DNA of 64,000 bases from Petunia secreta. Its lineage: Eukaryota > Streptophyta > Magnoliopsida > Solanales > Solanaceae. Below are positions 22,410-33,082 of this stretch, in pieces. Within the stretch, counting starts at the first letter, position 1; the number at the start of each line of letters is the position of its first letter. The notes under the pieces were generated by a model, which made no database searches, was not told the origin of the DNA, and was given only the letters and a program-made list of their open reading frames with translations. Position numbers and translations under genes: made by a program. Location of the stretch: positions 37,586,001 through 37,650,000 of the forward strand of contig JARKIP010000035.1 in assembly GCA_029990175.1 (NCBI GenBank), written 5' to 3'.

Positions 22410-22520
22410 TTATTTATGTACACATAAATAATATGTGCGCACATAATTTATATGGGTACGAATATATCTTATGTGTACACGAAAGGTGTATGTGTACACA
22501 TTATTTATATGTGTGCACAT
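22410..22520. repeat. TATGTGTACACATA palindrome cluster (intron 1b)
   Basis: Alternating ATGTGTACACAT/ATGTGCGCACAT-type palindromes in the intron just downstream of the donor at 22530. Same motif as in the other introns of this pseudogene. Confidence 0.7.
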
Positions 22521-22530
22521 AAACACGTAC

Positions 22531-23520
22531 CACTTCTGGGGCTGTCTCTCCTGATTTTGCACCAACACTTTGTTCTTCAACCGTCTCCTAATCATCAACA
22601 ACTTTATCCAAGTCCTCAACAGCCTCCTCAGCATTATCAACACTATCCAACTCCTTAGCCTTCTCTGCATTATCATCATCCTGTATCATTTTTCTCAACA
22701 GCATCTTTCAATTTCTTAAGGCAGCCCATTTTTTTTGTACTCCAGCAGCAGTACCAACACATTCTCCACCTTCTTGTTGTACTCCACTAGCACTTACAAC
22801 ACCTTGTCCACCTTCTTGTCCACCTTCTTCTACTTGATCACCCCTTCCACTAACACTATCAACAGCTTATAGTTGATCATCGCTTCCATTACCACTAGCA
22901 ACAGCTTCTACTTGATCTTCCCCTCTACTAACACTAGAAACAAATTCTCCTCCTTCTTGTTCTTTTCCATCACTTCCACCTTCTTCTACTTGATCATCCA
23001 TTTCAGAAACACTACCAACATCTTATCGTCCTCCTTCTTCTACTCCATCCCTTCCACTAGCAGCATATTCTTCTCTTTCTCTATCACTCAAACTAACATC
23101 TTTATCTTTACCTTCACTAACAACTTTTTCTATACCCTCACTGACAGCCTTTTCTATACCCTCACTAACAGCTTTTTCTCTATCACCAGTTTCTCTTTCA
23201 TTTTCTTTCTCCATATCTGTGGCACCTGAGTTGCCCTCTTTATTTTCCCTAACCTGAGTTGCAGAGCGCTCATGTTTTGATCCACTATCTATGAGTGCGG
23301 CTTGTTGATCAACTTCTTCTATGATTTGGTTAACATTTATAGGTGCACACATATCTATGCTGGCTTGGTTCTCTGATTGGACCTCATTTGATCGTGCTTT
23401 ACTGCTAGCAGTTCTAGTTCTTTTGCTAGCATTTTCAGATGTCTCGCTTCTTCCGTCAGTCTTCCTCTTGCCACCCCTCTTACTGTTACCACTAGGCTCC
23501 TCACGAAGTGTGCTAACCAT
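22531..23520 (-). pseudogene. DUF1985-type pseudogene, first coding exon
   Basis: ATG at 23520 (MVSTLREEPSGNSKRGGKRK), just after an acceptor-like CATGTAG. The N-terminus is basic, then comes a Glu/Lys/Ser region with repeats of EGIEKAVS, then degenerate DQVEEGG repeats. The frame has in-frame stops at 23023-23025 and 22867-22869, and further stops (TGA, TAG) before the donor GTACGT at 22530. The low-complexity linker between N-terminus and DUF1985 domain is usual for these genes, but four stops make this copy non-functional. Confidence 0.65.
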
Positions 23521-23599
23521 TGTATCTACATGGAAAATAAAAAGAATAATATAGTAAGATTAAATGAACACAACTTCCAAGAGAATTACATCTGGGCAG

Positions 23600-23643
23600 G
23601 TGCAGACACATTGTCATATGTGTACACATATTGTTATATGTGT
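23600..23643. repeat. ATGTGTACACAT cluster at insertion site of element C
   Basis: Palindromic ATGTGTACACATAT units into which element C inserted. The cluster continues on the other side from 31295. The TGTGT target duplication is part of this repeat. Confidence 0.75.
23639..23643. repeat. Target site duplication TGTGT (left) of element C
   Basis: TGTGT before the 5' LTR; the matching copy is at 31295-31299. Confidence 0.85.
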
Positions 23644-24472
23644 TGATGCCGGGCAATCTAGCTCGAGACCCTTCACGAGAAGCCAAGCCAAAGCTATCCA
23701 TGATGCTCACCTTCACTTGGTATGGAGAGGCTTGAACGAGGAAGATGGAAGCTCCGGAACAACCTTGAGGATCATGCATTGGAGCACCATGGAAGGGGAA
23801 CCATCTAGGACACTTAGAGAGGCTCAAGAGACACAAAAGGAGACACCCCAAGAAGCTTCAGGAAGAGGTGGACCGCCTACCTGAAGAGGCGGACCGCCTA
23901 AACTTTGCACCCTCTCTGGACTTTGGGAGGGGCGGACCGCCTACCTCACAGAGGCGGACCGCCTCCTTGACTGGTGGCCTCAGGAAGTTGAGCCAAGGCG
24001 GAGCGCCTACTAGGGGTGGGCGGACCGCCTACCCCTGTTACGACCCCATCCGAATTTTGACTATTTTGTGTGTATAATTCCAACTTTGGCCCTAAGTGGC
24101 TTCTATTGTTTAAACCCACTTAGGGGTATTTTAGACACTTCATTACATGTTGTAGAAGGCTATAAAAGCCTTCATTAGGTCTTGAACTCATTTAACCAAT
24201 CTTGAATGCAAAACACAAGAGAAATACTCTCTATTGAAACCTTTGATTCTTGGCTTGAATTTCAATTGGACGATTCCAAGTTGAACCTCAAACCTCCCCG
24301 ACCATTCTATTTGCAAGGACCACGTGATTCTTGAGGATAGTTGCATAGTGCTAGGTGATTCTTTCCAATCGCTCGGGGTGTAACGGAACAAGTTCTCCGT
24401 TGCTACTCGACTTTAGTGTAAGTCTCGTCTCACTTTTATCTTTATTCGCTTTCGTAGGTTTTCCCTACATCA
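23644..24472 (+). repeat. 5' LTR of element C (829 bp)
   Basis: TGATGCCGGG...CTACATCA. A GGCG-GAC-CGCC array lies at 23865-24032, with one GGCG-GAG-CGCC. The TATA box (24161-24168) lies in a perfect 7-bp hairpin at 24155-24173, arms GAAGGCT/AGCCTTC, loop ATAAA. Confidence 0.92.
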
Positions 24473-24473
24473 G

Positions 24474-24490
24474 TTGGTATCAGAGCAAGG
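24474..24490 (+). other. Primer binding site (tRNA-iMet) of element C
   Basis: TTGGTATCAGAGCAAGG one base after the 5' LTR. Confidence 0.92.
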
Positions 24491-25125
24491 CTAGGGTTGC
24501 GTTCTTACGAGCCCTCGTCCTACTCTTCGTGCTTGTCTTTTATGTTCCGTGTTTATTTTCGTGTTCTTGTTCTTGTTTCATTGAAAAAGAAGAAAAAAAA
24601 GTCAAAAACTAGAAAACCCAAAAATTTGCTAGAAATCGTTGGTTGTTACGATTTTGTTGGTTTTGATTATCGGGGATTGTTTGTTTACGTGAACCCGACA
24701 ATTGGGTACCAACAAAACACGTTTTGGAGTTGAAAATCAAAAGTTGGAAAATTTGAACCCTAGGTTGGGTATTTTGCAAAATTTGCTAAAACTTGTTTGA
24801 TGTTATGATTTTGTGGTTGTTTGGTATCGGGGATTGTTCCTTATAGTTACCCCGTCGTTTTGATACCACTATAACATCATTTGGAGTAGCGGAGTGAAAA
24901 TCGAATTTTTGAAATCTTGGTGTTCTTGAAGTTTTTGAAGAATTTGCTCCAAATCTTTGAATCAAGTTGTTTGTTGGTTGTTTGTTGGATTAGACCATTG
25001 GGGTTTGCTTGTTATAGTCCAAAACAACTTTGGGTACCATTACATATCAAAAACTCCTTGAAAATATTGGAAAATCGGGTGCCAAAAACCAAGAGACGGA
25101 CTTGAAATTGTGCAGAGAACAGACC

Positions 25126-25223
25126 TAGGCGGACCGCCCCTCTCCTTAGGCGGACCGCCTCTCCACTGCTTGGTCTCTGGACTTTGTGAGGCCCTCCGCC
25201 TCAGTCCATAGGCGGACCGCCTC
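25126..25223 (+). repeat. Leader GGCG-GAC-CGCC array, element C
   Basis: Three clear copies of AGGCGGACCGCC plus a degraded one in the leader, matching the LTR motif type. Each is AGGCGG-A-CCGCCT, nearly perfectly self-complementary. Confidence 0.85.
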
Positions 25224-25657
25224 CCACTGGGAAGGTGTCCGGGTAGTTTGTTTCGTAAGTTTTCGTGTTTTCTTTGCTTCCGTTACTTCCGGTTAGTACT
25301 TTGCGAGTAATTCTCCTACTCAACTAGTACTAATTCATTGAGCGCTTAGGATATTCGTGCGTGTTGGTGTTGATAACTTCAAAGAAGACTCGTAGGATTT
25401 CTTTGGCTCAAGTGCTCACTTAAAAGCCGAACGCCCATAGAGTCCCATTAACTCCACTCTTCCCGAAGAGCATTGGGAACTTGTTGGATTGTTTGGTTGT
25501 TGAGGTAGTTGTTCAACTCCGAGGAAGACTTTTGAATTCGAGCTTGAGTGAACCTACCCCAAAACAAGAGTGAACCCGAGGGACAATCAAAAGGTGAAGG
25601 AGCGAGTGAGGACTTTTACTCTAATCTCTTTACTTGTTTTTGATTGTTGTAGGTACA

Positions 25658-28600
25658 ATGGCAGATGAGAAGGCCAAATCAACCATTGAGGTTCCCGTGG
25701 ACGTCTTGGCTAGTCTATTGGCCGAGGTGAAAACATTGAACCTTAGAATGGAAGTCTTTGAGAAGGAAAGGACCCCGAGTGTCCAAAAGGATGCCAATGA
25801 AGGCACAAGTGATGATTCAATCATGAAGCCGGATCAATATGCGGAGTTAGTTCGTCGACAACGGTTGAGGGACGAGGCTCTTGCTAGAGAAAGATCGTTG
25901 GGCACTCCCCAACCCTTGGGCAATCCCCAAGGAGATGCCCCACTCTTAAGGCCCCGAAGAAATGTGATTCCTCTTGAGCAAGTTGATGAAGCTCAAGAAG
26001 GGGAGGGCCTCGGTTTAGATGATAATTTTGATGCTCATTATCCACCTAGGAGAGCGATGAACGGAGGCCGAGGGATGGATGGAGGTCGTGGGCGAGGTCG
26101 AGGACCTCCAAGGGCTTTCATGGGAAGGGACTTGAGACGGGAGTATGATGAGGTTGAAGACTACTACGGGGGTCAACCGGGACCACATCGTGGGGGTCGT
26201 GACACTAATCTCAATAGTGTAAAGATCACTATCCCGCCTTTCAAGGGGACTAGTGATCCGGAGGCTTTCTTAGAATGGAAGGTTCAATTGGAGCGGGTCT
26301 TTGACACGAATGATATGTCCGAGGAGAAGAAGGCTACCTATGCCATTGCTTCCTTTGAATCTTATGCCTCTACATGGTGGGAATCCATGAAGCGATCAAG
26401 GAGACGACTTGGGTTGCGGATGAACATCACTTGGGAAGAGTTGAAAGAAATAATGAGCAACAAGTATGTGACTCCCAAGTATCGATAAGAGCAACTCAAA
26501 CGGCTCTATGAATTGAAACAAGGCTCCAAATCCGTTGATGAGTATTTCAATGACTGTGAGAAGAACCGGATGGCTCTTGATATGGAAACGGAGGATGAGG
26601 AACAAGCTATCATCCATTTCAAAAGTGGCTTGAGTAGGGAGATTGCTTCCCAATTGAGGCTACACACCTTCCACTCTCTACAAGATGTGTGTGATGCCGC
26701 GGTTGAGGCCGAGAAGTGGTTCAAAGAAGAGAAGGCTCCTCGCTATAGGAGTACCACCACTACCACTCCAACAACTCGCCCCAAAGAATGGAAGACCCCA
26801 TACACAAGTGGTGCAAGTGGGAGTCGAGATGTGAAGAAGCCTTTTGAGAAGGCTACCCCGAGAAGCGACCACAAAGAGGTTGGAGGTAATTCTAAAACTA
26901 CTTTAAATACTCCTTCTTCTTCTTCTTCTTTCCAATGCCATAAATGTAAGGGTTATGGCCACTTTGCCAAAGAGTGCCCTACCTGGAAAACAATGATTGT
27001 GATGGATGATGGGTTGGTCTATGAGGGGGAAAGTGAGTCCGAGGGAGAAGTTGAGGAGGAGAGTGAGGAAGTTGAGGGTGAGGGTGAAGAGAGAGTGACG
27101 GAGGGGGATGATCCTAATATGTTCCTTGTGGTTCGCCGCATTTTGGGAACCATGGTGAGTGAAGAGAGGGAAGATGAACAAAGGGAAAACTTGTTCCATG
27201 CTCGGTGTAGAGTGAAGGGGCAAGTGTGTTCCATGATCATAGACTCGGGTAGTTGTGCGAATGTGGTGAGCCAATCCTTGGTCTCACAATTGAAATTGAC
27301 TACCCAAAAGCACCCTAATCCCTACCGTTTGCAATGGTTGAGTGAGTGTGGGGAATTGAGGGTCTTGAAGCAAGTCTTGATTAGGTTCAAGATTGGGAAC
27401 TATCAAGATGAACACATGTTTGACGTGGTGCCAATGCAAGCATGCCACCTTTTATTTGGTAGGCCGTGGCAATACGACAAACAAGTGGTTCATGATGGCC
27501 GGGCCAACACTTACACGGTTAGACATGAGGGGAAGAAGTTTGTGCTCACACCCTTGTCCCCAAAGCAAGTAAGTGAAGACTATCGGCGCATGAAAGAGTT
27601 GAGGGAAGCGGCTAAGGCCAAGTCCCCGGTTGTGGCCAAACCTTTGGCCGAGACTCCACCTTCTTCCACCGGTCGCATGTGTGCCATGATGCAACCGGGT
27701 GAGGTTTTGAAAGGTAATGATGGCACCAAAATGCTCATATGCCTAGTGCACAAAGGTATGGTTTTAAATTCCGAAAGTGATTATTTATCTAACCCTAACC
27801 CTTTGCCTAGTGCCATTGAAAATGTTTTGAAGGTCTATGAGGACATGTTCCCGGACGAGATGCCGGATGGATTGCCTCCTTTGAGGGGTATTGAACATCA
27901 AATTGACTTTGTCCCGGGCTCTCAAATTCCCAACAAGCCGGCATATAGGAGCAATCCCGAGGACACAAGGGAGCTACAAAAGCAAATTGATGAGTTGCTC
28001 ACCAAAGGCTTGGTGAGGGAGAGCTTGAGCCCTTGTGCCGTGCCCGTGATCCTTGTTCCGAAGAAGGATGGCACTTGGAGGATGTGTGTGGATTGTCGAG
28101 CGGTCAACAAGATCACGGTAAAGTACCGACATCCCATACCTCGTTTGGATGATATGTTAGATGAGCTTAGTGGTTCTAGCATCTTTTCAAAAATAGATCT
28201 TAGGTCCGGTTACCATCAAATCCGAATGAAACCCGGAGATGAATGGAAAACCGCATTCAAGACCAAGTTTGGTCTATACGAATGGTTGGTGATGCCCTTT
28301 GGCCTCTCCAACGCGCCTAGTACTTTCATGAGATTGATGAACCATGTGCTAAAACCCTTAATCAACAAATTCGTGGCCGTCTACTTTGATGACATATTGA
28401 TCTATAGCAAGTCTATAGACGACCACGTTGGCCACTTGAGTCAAGTACTTGAAGTGCTACGAGCTGAAAAGCTCTATGCCAACTTTAAGAAGTGCGCCTT
28501 TTGTGTTGAAAAGGTTGTCTTTTTGGGCTTTGTTGTTAGTGTCAATGGTGTAGAAGTTGATGAGTCCAAAGTTGAAGCCATTAGAGATTGGCCTACTCCC

Positions 28601-30706
28601 ACCACCGTTTCTCATGTGCGGAGTTTTCATGGCCTTGCTAGTTTCTATCGGCGCTTTGTTAGAGACTTTAGCACCATTGCCGCACCACTCACCGAGTTGG
28701 TGAAAAAGGACAAGTCCTTTGTTTGGGGAGAGCCGCAAGAGAAGGCTTTCCAAGAATTGAAAAGTAGGTTAAGTACCGCCCCATTGTTGCAATTGCCCGA
28801 CTTCGGGAAGGCTTTTGAGGTTGAATGTGATGCCTCGGGGGTGGGTATTGGGGGTGTTCTCATGCAAGAAGGGAAACCCGTAGCCTACTTTAGTGAGAAG
28901 TTAAAGGGCGCAACCTTGAATTACTCTACGTATGACAAGGAGTTGTAAGCCCTCGTGAGAGCTTTAGCCCATTGGCAACACTATCTTTGGCCTCGGGAAT
29001 TCGTGATCAAGAGTGACCATGAGTCACTCAAACATCTAAGAGGCCAAGAGAAGTTGAACAAAAGACATGCCAAGTGGGTGGAGTTTATTGAGTCCTTCCC
29101 TTATGTAATTCATTACAAACGGGGTAAGGACAATGTTGTAGCCGATGCGCTTTCTAGGAAGTTCGCCCTTGCTACCACTCTTGCTTCTAGACTTATGGGT
29201 TTTGAGAGTATAAAATCCTTGTATGAACATGACCCAAAGTTCAAGAGCATCCATGATGCTCTAGTGAGTGGGGAAAGGGTGGAAAAATACCAATGGGTAG
29301 ATGGCTACATTTTCAAGAATGGGAGAGTATGTGTCCCCGAGTCCTCTTGGCGAGAATTGCTAGTGCGTGAAGCACATTGTGGAGGCTTGATGGGTCACTT
29401 TGGGAGGGATAAGACTTTGGCCATTCTTATGGAACAATTCCATTGGCCTAAGATGGGAATGCATGTTGAGCGGCTATGCAATGCTTGTTTAGATTGCAAG
29501 CACGCCAAGTCTAAGTCGAATCCCCATGGCTTGTATACTCCTTTGCCTATTCCTACTAGCCCGTGGATGGACATTTCGATGGATTTTGTTATGGGTTTGC
29601 CGCGGTCTAGAGGGGGCCATGATAGCATTTATGTTGTCGTGGATCGGTTTTCCAAAATGGCTCACTTCATTCCTTGTAAGAAGAGTAGTGATGCACACCA
29701 TGTAGCTTCCTTGTTCATTGATAATGTGTTAAAATTACATGGCGTGCCTCAAACCATTGTAAGTGATAGGGACACTAAGTTCCTAAGCCATTTTTGGAGA
29801 TGTTTGTGGGGTGCCCTTGGCACCAAATTGTTGTTCTCTACGTCCCACCACCCTCAAACGGATGGTCAAACCGAGGTGGTGAACCGAACCTTGGGGTCTC
29901 TTCTTAGAGCTATGACCCGAGGTAAGGCCGGGACTTGGGTGGAGAAGTTACCACTCATGGAGTTTGCATATAACCGCACCTTGCATAGAATGATTGGCAT
30001 GACTCCATTTGAGTGCGTTTACGGTTTTAATCCTTTGATTCCACTTGATCTCACCCCTTTGCCAAGGGAAATGGTTGTTAATGTTGCAGGTACAAGCCGA
30101 GCTAAGGCCTTGATGGACCTCCATGCCAAAGCAAAGAAGAACTTGGAGGAAGCTTATGAAAAGTTGGCCACCAAGAAGAACAAGGGGAGGAAGAAAGTGG
30201 AATTCAAGAAAGGAGATTGGGTGTGGGTGCACTTCCGAAAAGAAAGATTCCCAAGCATTAGAAAAGGGAAGTTGGCACCCCGAGGAGATGGCCCGTTCCA
30301 AGTGATATCCAAGATCAACAACAATGCCTATGTGATTGATCTACCGGGTGAGTACAATGTGTCAAATACTTTCAATGTTAGTGACTTGGCTCCTTGTGAT
30401 GTAGGTGATGCCGTGGAGGATGACGCCTTAATTTCGAGGACGAAATCTTCTCAAGAAGGGGAGGATGATGCCGGGCAATCTAGCTCGAGACCCTTCACGA
30501 GAAGCCAAGCCAAAGCTATCCATGATGCTCACCTTCACTTGGTATGGAGAGGCTTGAACGAGGAAGATGGAAGCTCCGGAACAACCTTGAGGATCATGCA
30601 TTGGAGCACCATGGAAGGGGAACCATCTAGGACACTTGGAGAGGCTCAAGAGACACAAAAGGAGACACCCCAAGAAGCTTCAGGAAGAGGCGGACCGCCT
30701 ACCTGA
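25658..30706 (+). pseudogene. Gag-Pol of element C with two premature stops
   Basis: One continuous frame from ATG 25658 to TGA 30706, about 1682 residues. In order: Gag, CCHC at about residue 427, retropepsin D-S-G at about 529, RT YFDDILIYS at about 909, RNase H Asp at about 1058, integrase zinc finger near 1240, DDE core, GPF module near 1545, and an RPFTRSQAK tail coded by the 3' LTR. Stops interrupt it at 26486-26488 (TAA where element A has CAA, a single C-to-T change) and at 28946-28948 (TAA where A and B have TAT). No frameshift was found. The spacing of all motifs equals element A. The copy is inactive as written but young. Confidence 0.9.
30453..30465 (+). other. Polypurine tract of element C
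   Basis: AAGAAGGGGAGGA immediately before the 3' LTR. Confidence 0.85.
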
Positions 30707-31294
30707 AGAGGCGGACCGCCTAAACTTTGCACCCTCTCTGGACTTTGGGAGGGGCGGACCGCCTACCTCACAGAGGCGGACCGCCTCCTTGACTGGTGGC
30801 CTCAGGAAGTTGAGCCAAGGCGGAGCGCCTACTAGGGGTGGGCGGACCGCCTACCCCTGTTACGACCCCATCCGAATTTTGACTATTTTGTGTGTATAAT
30901 TCCAACTTTGGCCCTAAGTGGCTTCTATTGTTTAAACCCACTTAGGGGTATTTTAGACACTTCATTACATGTTGTAGAAGGCTATAAAAGCCTTCATTAG
31001 GTCTTGAACTCATTTAACCAATCTTGAATGCAAAACACAAGAGAAATACTCTCTATTGAAACCTTTGATTCTTGGCTTGAATTTCAATTGGACGATTCCA
31101 AGTTGAACCTCAAACCTCCCCGACCATTCTATTTGCAAGGACCACGTGATTCTTGAGGATAGTTGCATAGTGCTAGGTGATTCTTTCCAATCGCTCGGGG
31201 TGTAACGGAACAAGTTCTCCATTGCTACTCGACTTTAGTGTAAGTCTCGTCTCACTTTTATCTTTATTCGCTTTCGTAGGTTTTCCCTACATCA
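30466..31294 (+). repeat. 3' LTR of element C (829 bp)
   Basis: Same length as the 5' LTR with very few changes (one in AGGACACTT(A/G)GAG, one in the array, one near CTCC(G/A)TTGC). Array at 30688-30853; TATA hairpin at 30977-30995. TGTGT follows. Confidence 0.92.
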
Positions 31295-31620
31295 TGTGTA
31301 CACATATAACAATATGTGTACACATCAAGAATATGTGTAAAAATAGTTGTATATTTTTTAAACTTATTCTTCTGTGTACACACATAAAGAATACGTGTAC
31401 ACATAAAATAATATGTATACACATATAATAATATGTGTACACCTCAAGAATATGTGTAAAAATAATAGTGCATTTTTTAACTTCTTCTGTGTGCACATAT
31501 CAAGAATATGTGTACAGATCTTGCAGATCTATGCCAATCTTTTTAGATATTTACTCATCTTTTCTTTACACATCTGCAGAGATGTGTACACATTTGCAAA
31601 TATGTGTACACATCCTTACA
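31295..31620. repeat. ATGTGTACACAT palindrome cluster (5' intron of DUF1985 pseudogene)
   Basis: About ten ATGTGTACACAT or ATGTGTACA units spaced irregularly over 330 bp, mixed with 'TCAAGAATATGTGTAAAAATA' type repeats. It is the continuation of the cluster at 23600-23643. Confidence 0.75.
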
Positions 31621-31811
31621 AAAGTTTAAACACAATTTTTTTGTGGGTACCAAAAAAACGATATAAATCTATTTATTCTGGGTTTTATGTGCAATAATCC
31701 ACATACAAACCTAGAAAATGCACCAGAAAAAGAACTCAAATCAGGAAAACAAAACAAGGGTTTTCAGACGAACTATATTGTTGTTTTTACTTTAAAAAAG
31801 TTGAAAAATTA

Positions 31812-32025
31812 CCTTTTTTGCTTGATGATCAGAAATATGCAACAATCGGTTAAGTTTGACAACAAATTTTGACGGAATTGGAGAAAACAAAGAAGAAATG
31901 ACGATGAACAGTAGTTGTTTTTGAATTTTGCAAGAGAGAGAAGAGAGAGAAGTGTACTTGAGAAGTTTTGAGAAATGGGGAAATGGGCTCGTCAGTGGAG
32001 AGGGTGGGAGTATATATATGTTTGC
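31812..32025 (-). promoter_or_regulatory. Putative promoter and 5' UTR exon of the DUF1985 gene
   Basis: On the minus strand a TATATATA box (plus 32012-32022) is followed by a C/T-rich UTR-like stretch and a donor-like AAAAAAG/GTAATT near 31813. This fits a non-coding first exon spliced to the ATG exon at 23520, with element C inside the intron. Inference from signals only. Confidence 0.45.
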
Positions 32026-32039
32026 CCTCTTGTGTACTT

Positions 32040-33073
32040 GGCTGTGACCTTACTTGGCTTTTCCACCTTTTAATATTTGCAAATAAGTCCCCTCCCACTT
32101 AATTAACCCACTAATGACATTCAGACAATAAAAAAAAAGAGAAAAAAAATTTGAGTCCCATTTTCTTCTTTTCAAACTCAAGAGGTCCCTGTGCCTCTTT
32201 TTTTCACCTCTAACTTATCATGTTAGGAGTTCATTCATATCAAATATGAAGCCAAGTTAATATTTAGTGACAACTCTTGCAATCAAGCATTGTTTTAGTT
32301 AGCTCTGAAGGAGCATTAAGTACTATTTAGCATTAACGAGTACAATGTGGCTACAAATTCACGCAATTTTGGTATTGTTTTTTGTTGCAATTTATTCTAG
32401 TTTAGATGGAATTATGAAAATTGGTGTAAGTTGCGAAAAAAGGATGATAAAGTTGAAGCAAGCAACAAACAAAACCTAGAAAACTAAATAGATAATGATT
32501 ATATCAGATTTTGTTGCAGGAATTGTGTTGTGCAGGATTTGGGTAGTGTTCTTTTTGATGTTTTATGAGGGCTGACATTATTTCGCCCCGTCAATATTAT
32601 TAAATAAAAAAGACACTTAGATTTGCAAGAGCATTTACAAAGTGCCTAATCTTTTAAAATTAGGTACAAAATTATCTACTTGTAAAAATTTGCAAATTTT
32701 TAAGTGGAACAAATGTCATTCATCCGAGTTAGAATCTGGGTTTTGAAAATACTAGAAATGGAGTCCGGTTTGGCCATATTTTTTTAAAAATTTATTTTCA
32801 AACAATTTTTGAAAACAATGTTTAGCCATGAGAATTTCCTAATTTTTTGAAAAAGTATTTTAAAAACCAAAAAGTAGTCTTCAACTTTTTTTAAAAAAAT
32901 GAAAAATCACTCACACAACTTCAGTTTTTTTTTTTAATTGAAATATATATCCAAATACAATTTTATTATTTTTAACTCTAACTTCAAAATTTGGACTTTT
33001 CAAAATTTCAACCAAAAATATGTCCATAAGCTAGCGGAGACCGGAGTAGTGGTAAACTACTGAGGCACCACTG
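32040..33073. other. AT-rich intergenic stretch
   Basis: No gene, RNA or repeat structure that I can support. Homopolymer runs of A and T are frequent. Confidence 0.6.
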
Positions 33074-33082
33074 TTAATTATT
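33074..33082. repeat. 9-bp target duplication TTAATTATT (left) of the Pack-MULE
   Basis: TTAATTATT directly before CGGAAAAGGGCC. The identical 9-mer is at 34082-34090. Nine bases is diagnostic of Mutator-like elements. Confidence 0.88.

Larger units (their letters stand above)
23644..31294 (+). mobile_element. Complete Ty3/gypsy LTR retrotransposon C
   Basis: A 7651-bp plus-strand element with 829-bp LTRs of equal length in which I count about three substitutions, so a recent insertion. It has an iMet primer site, leader, one Gag-Pol frame broken only by two stop codons, and a polypurine tract. It sits in the 5' intron of the DUF1985 pseudogene. Confidence 0.95.

Noticed and set aside
22873..23229. 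Plus-strand Phe/Ser/Thr-rich frame
   Set aside because: Antisense of the low-complexity Glu/Gly/Val linker in the DUF1985 pseudogene.
23865..24032. Regularly repeated palindromic units reminiscent of a CRISPR array
   Set aside because: Spacing is irregular, the units are 11-13 bp, flanks are LTR sequence and the context is a plant retrotransposon.
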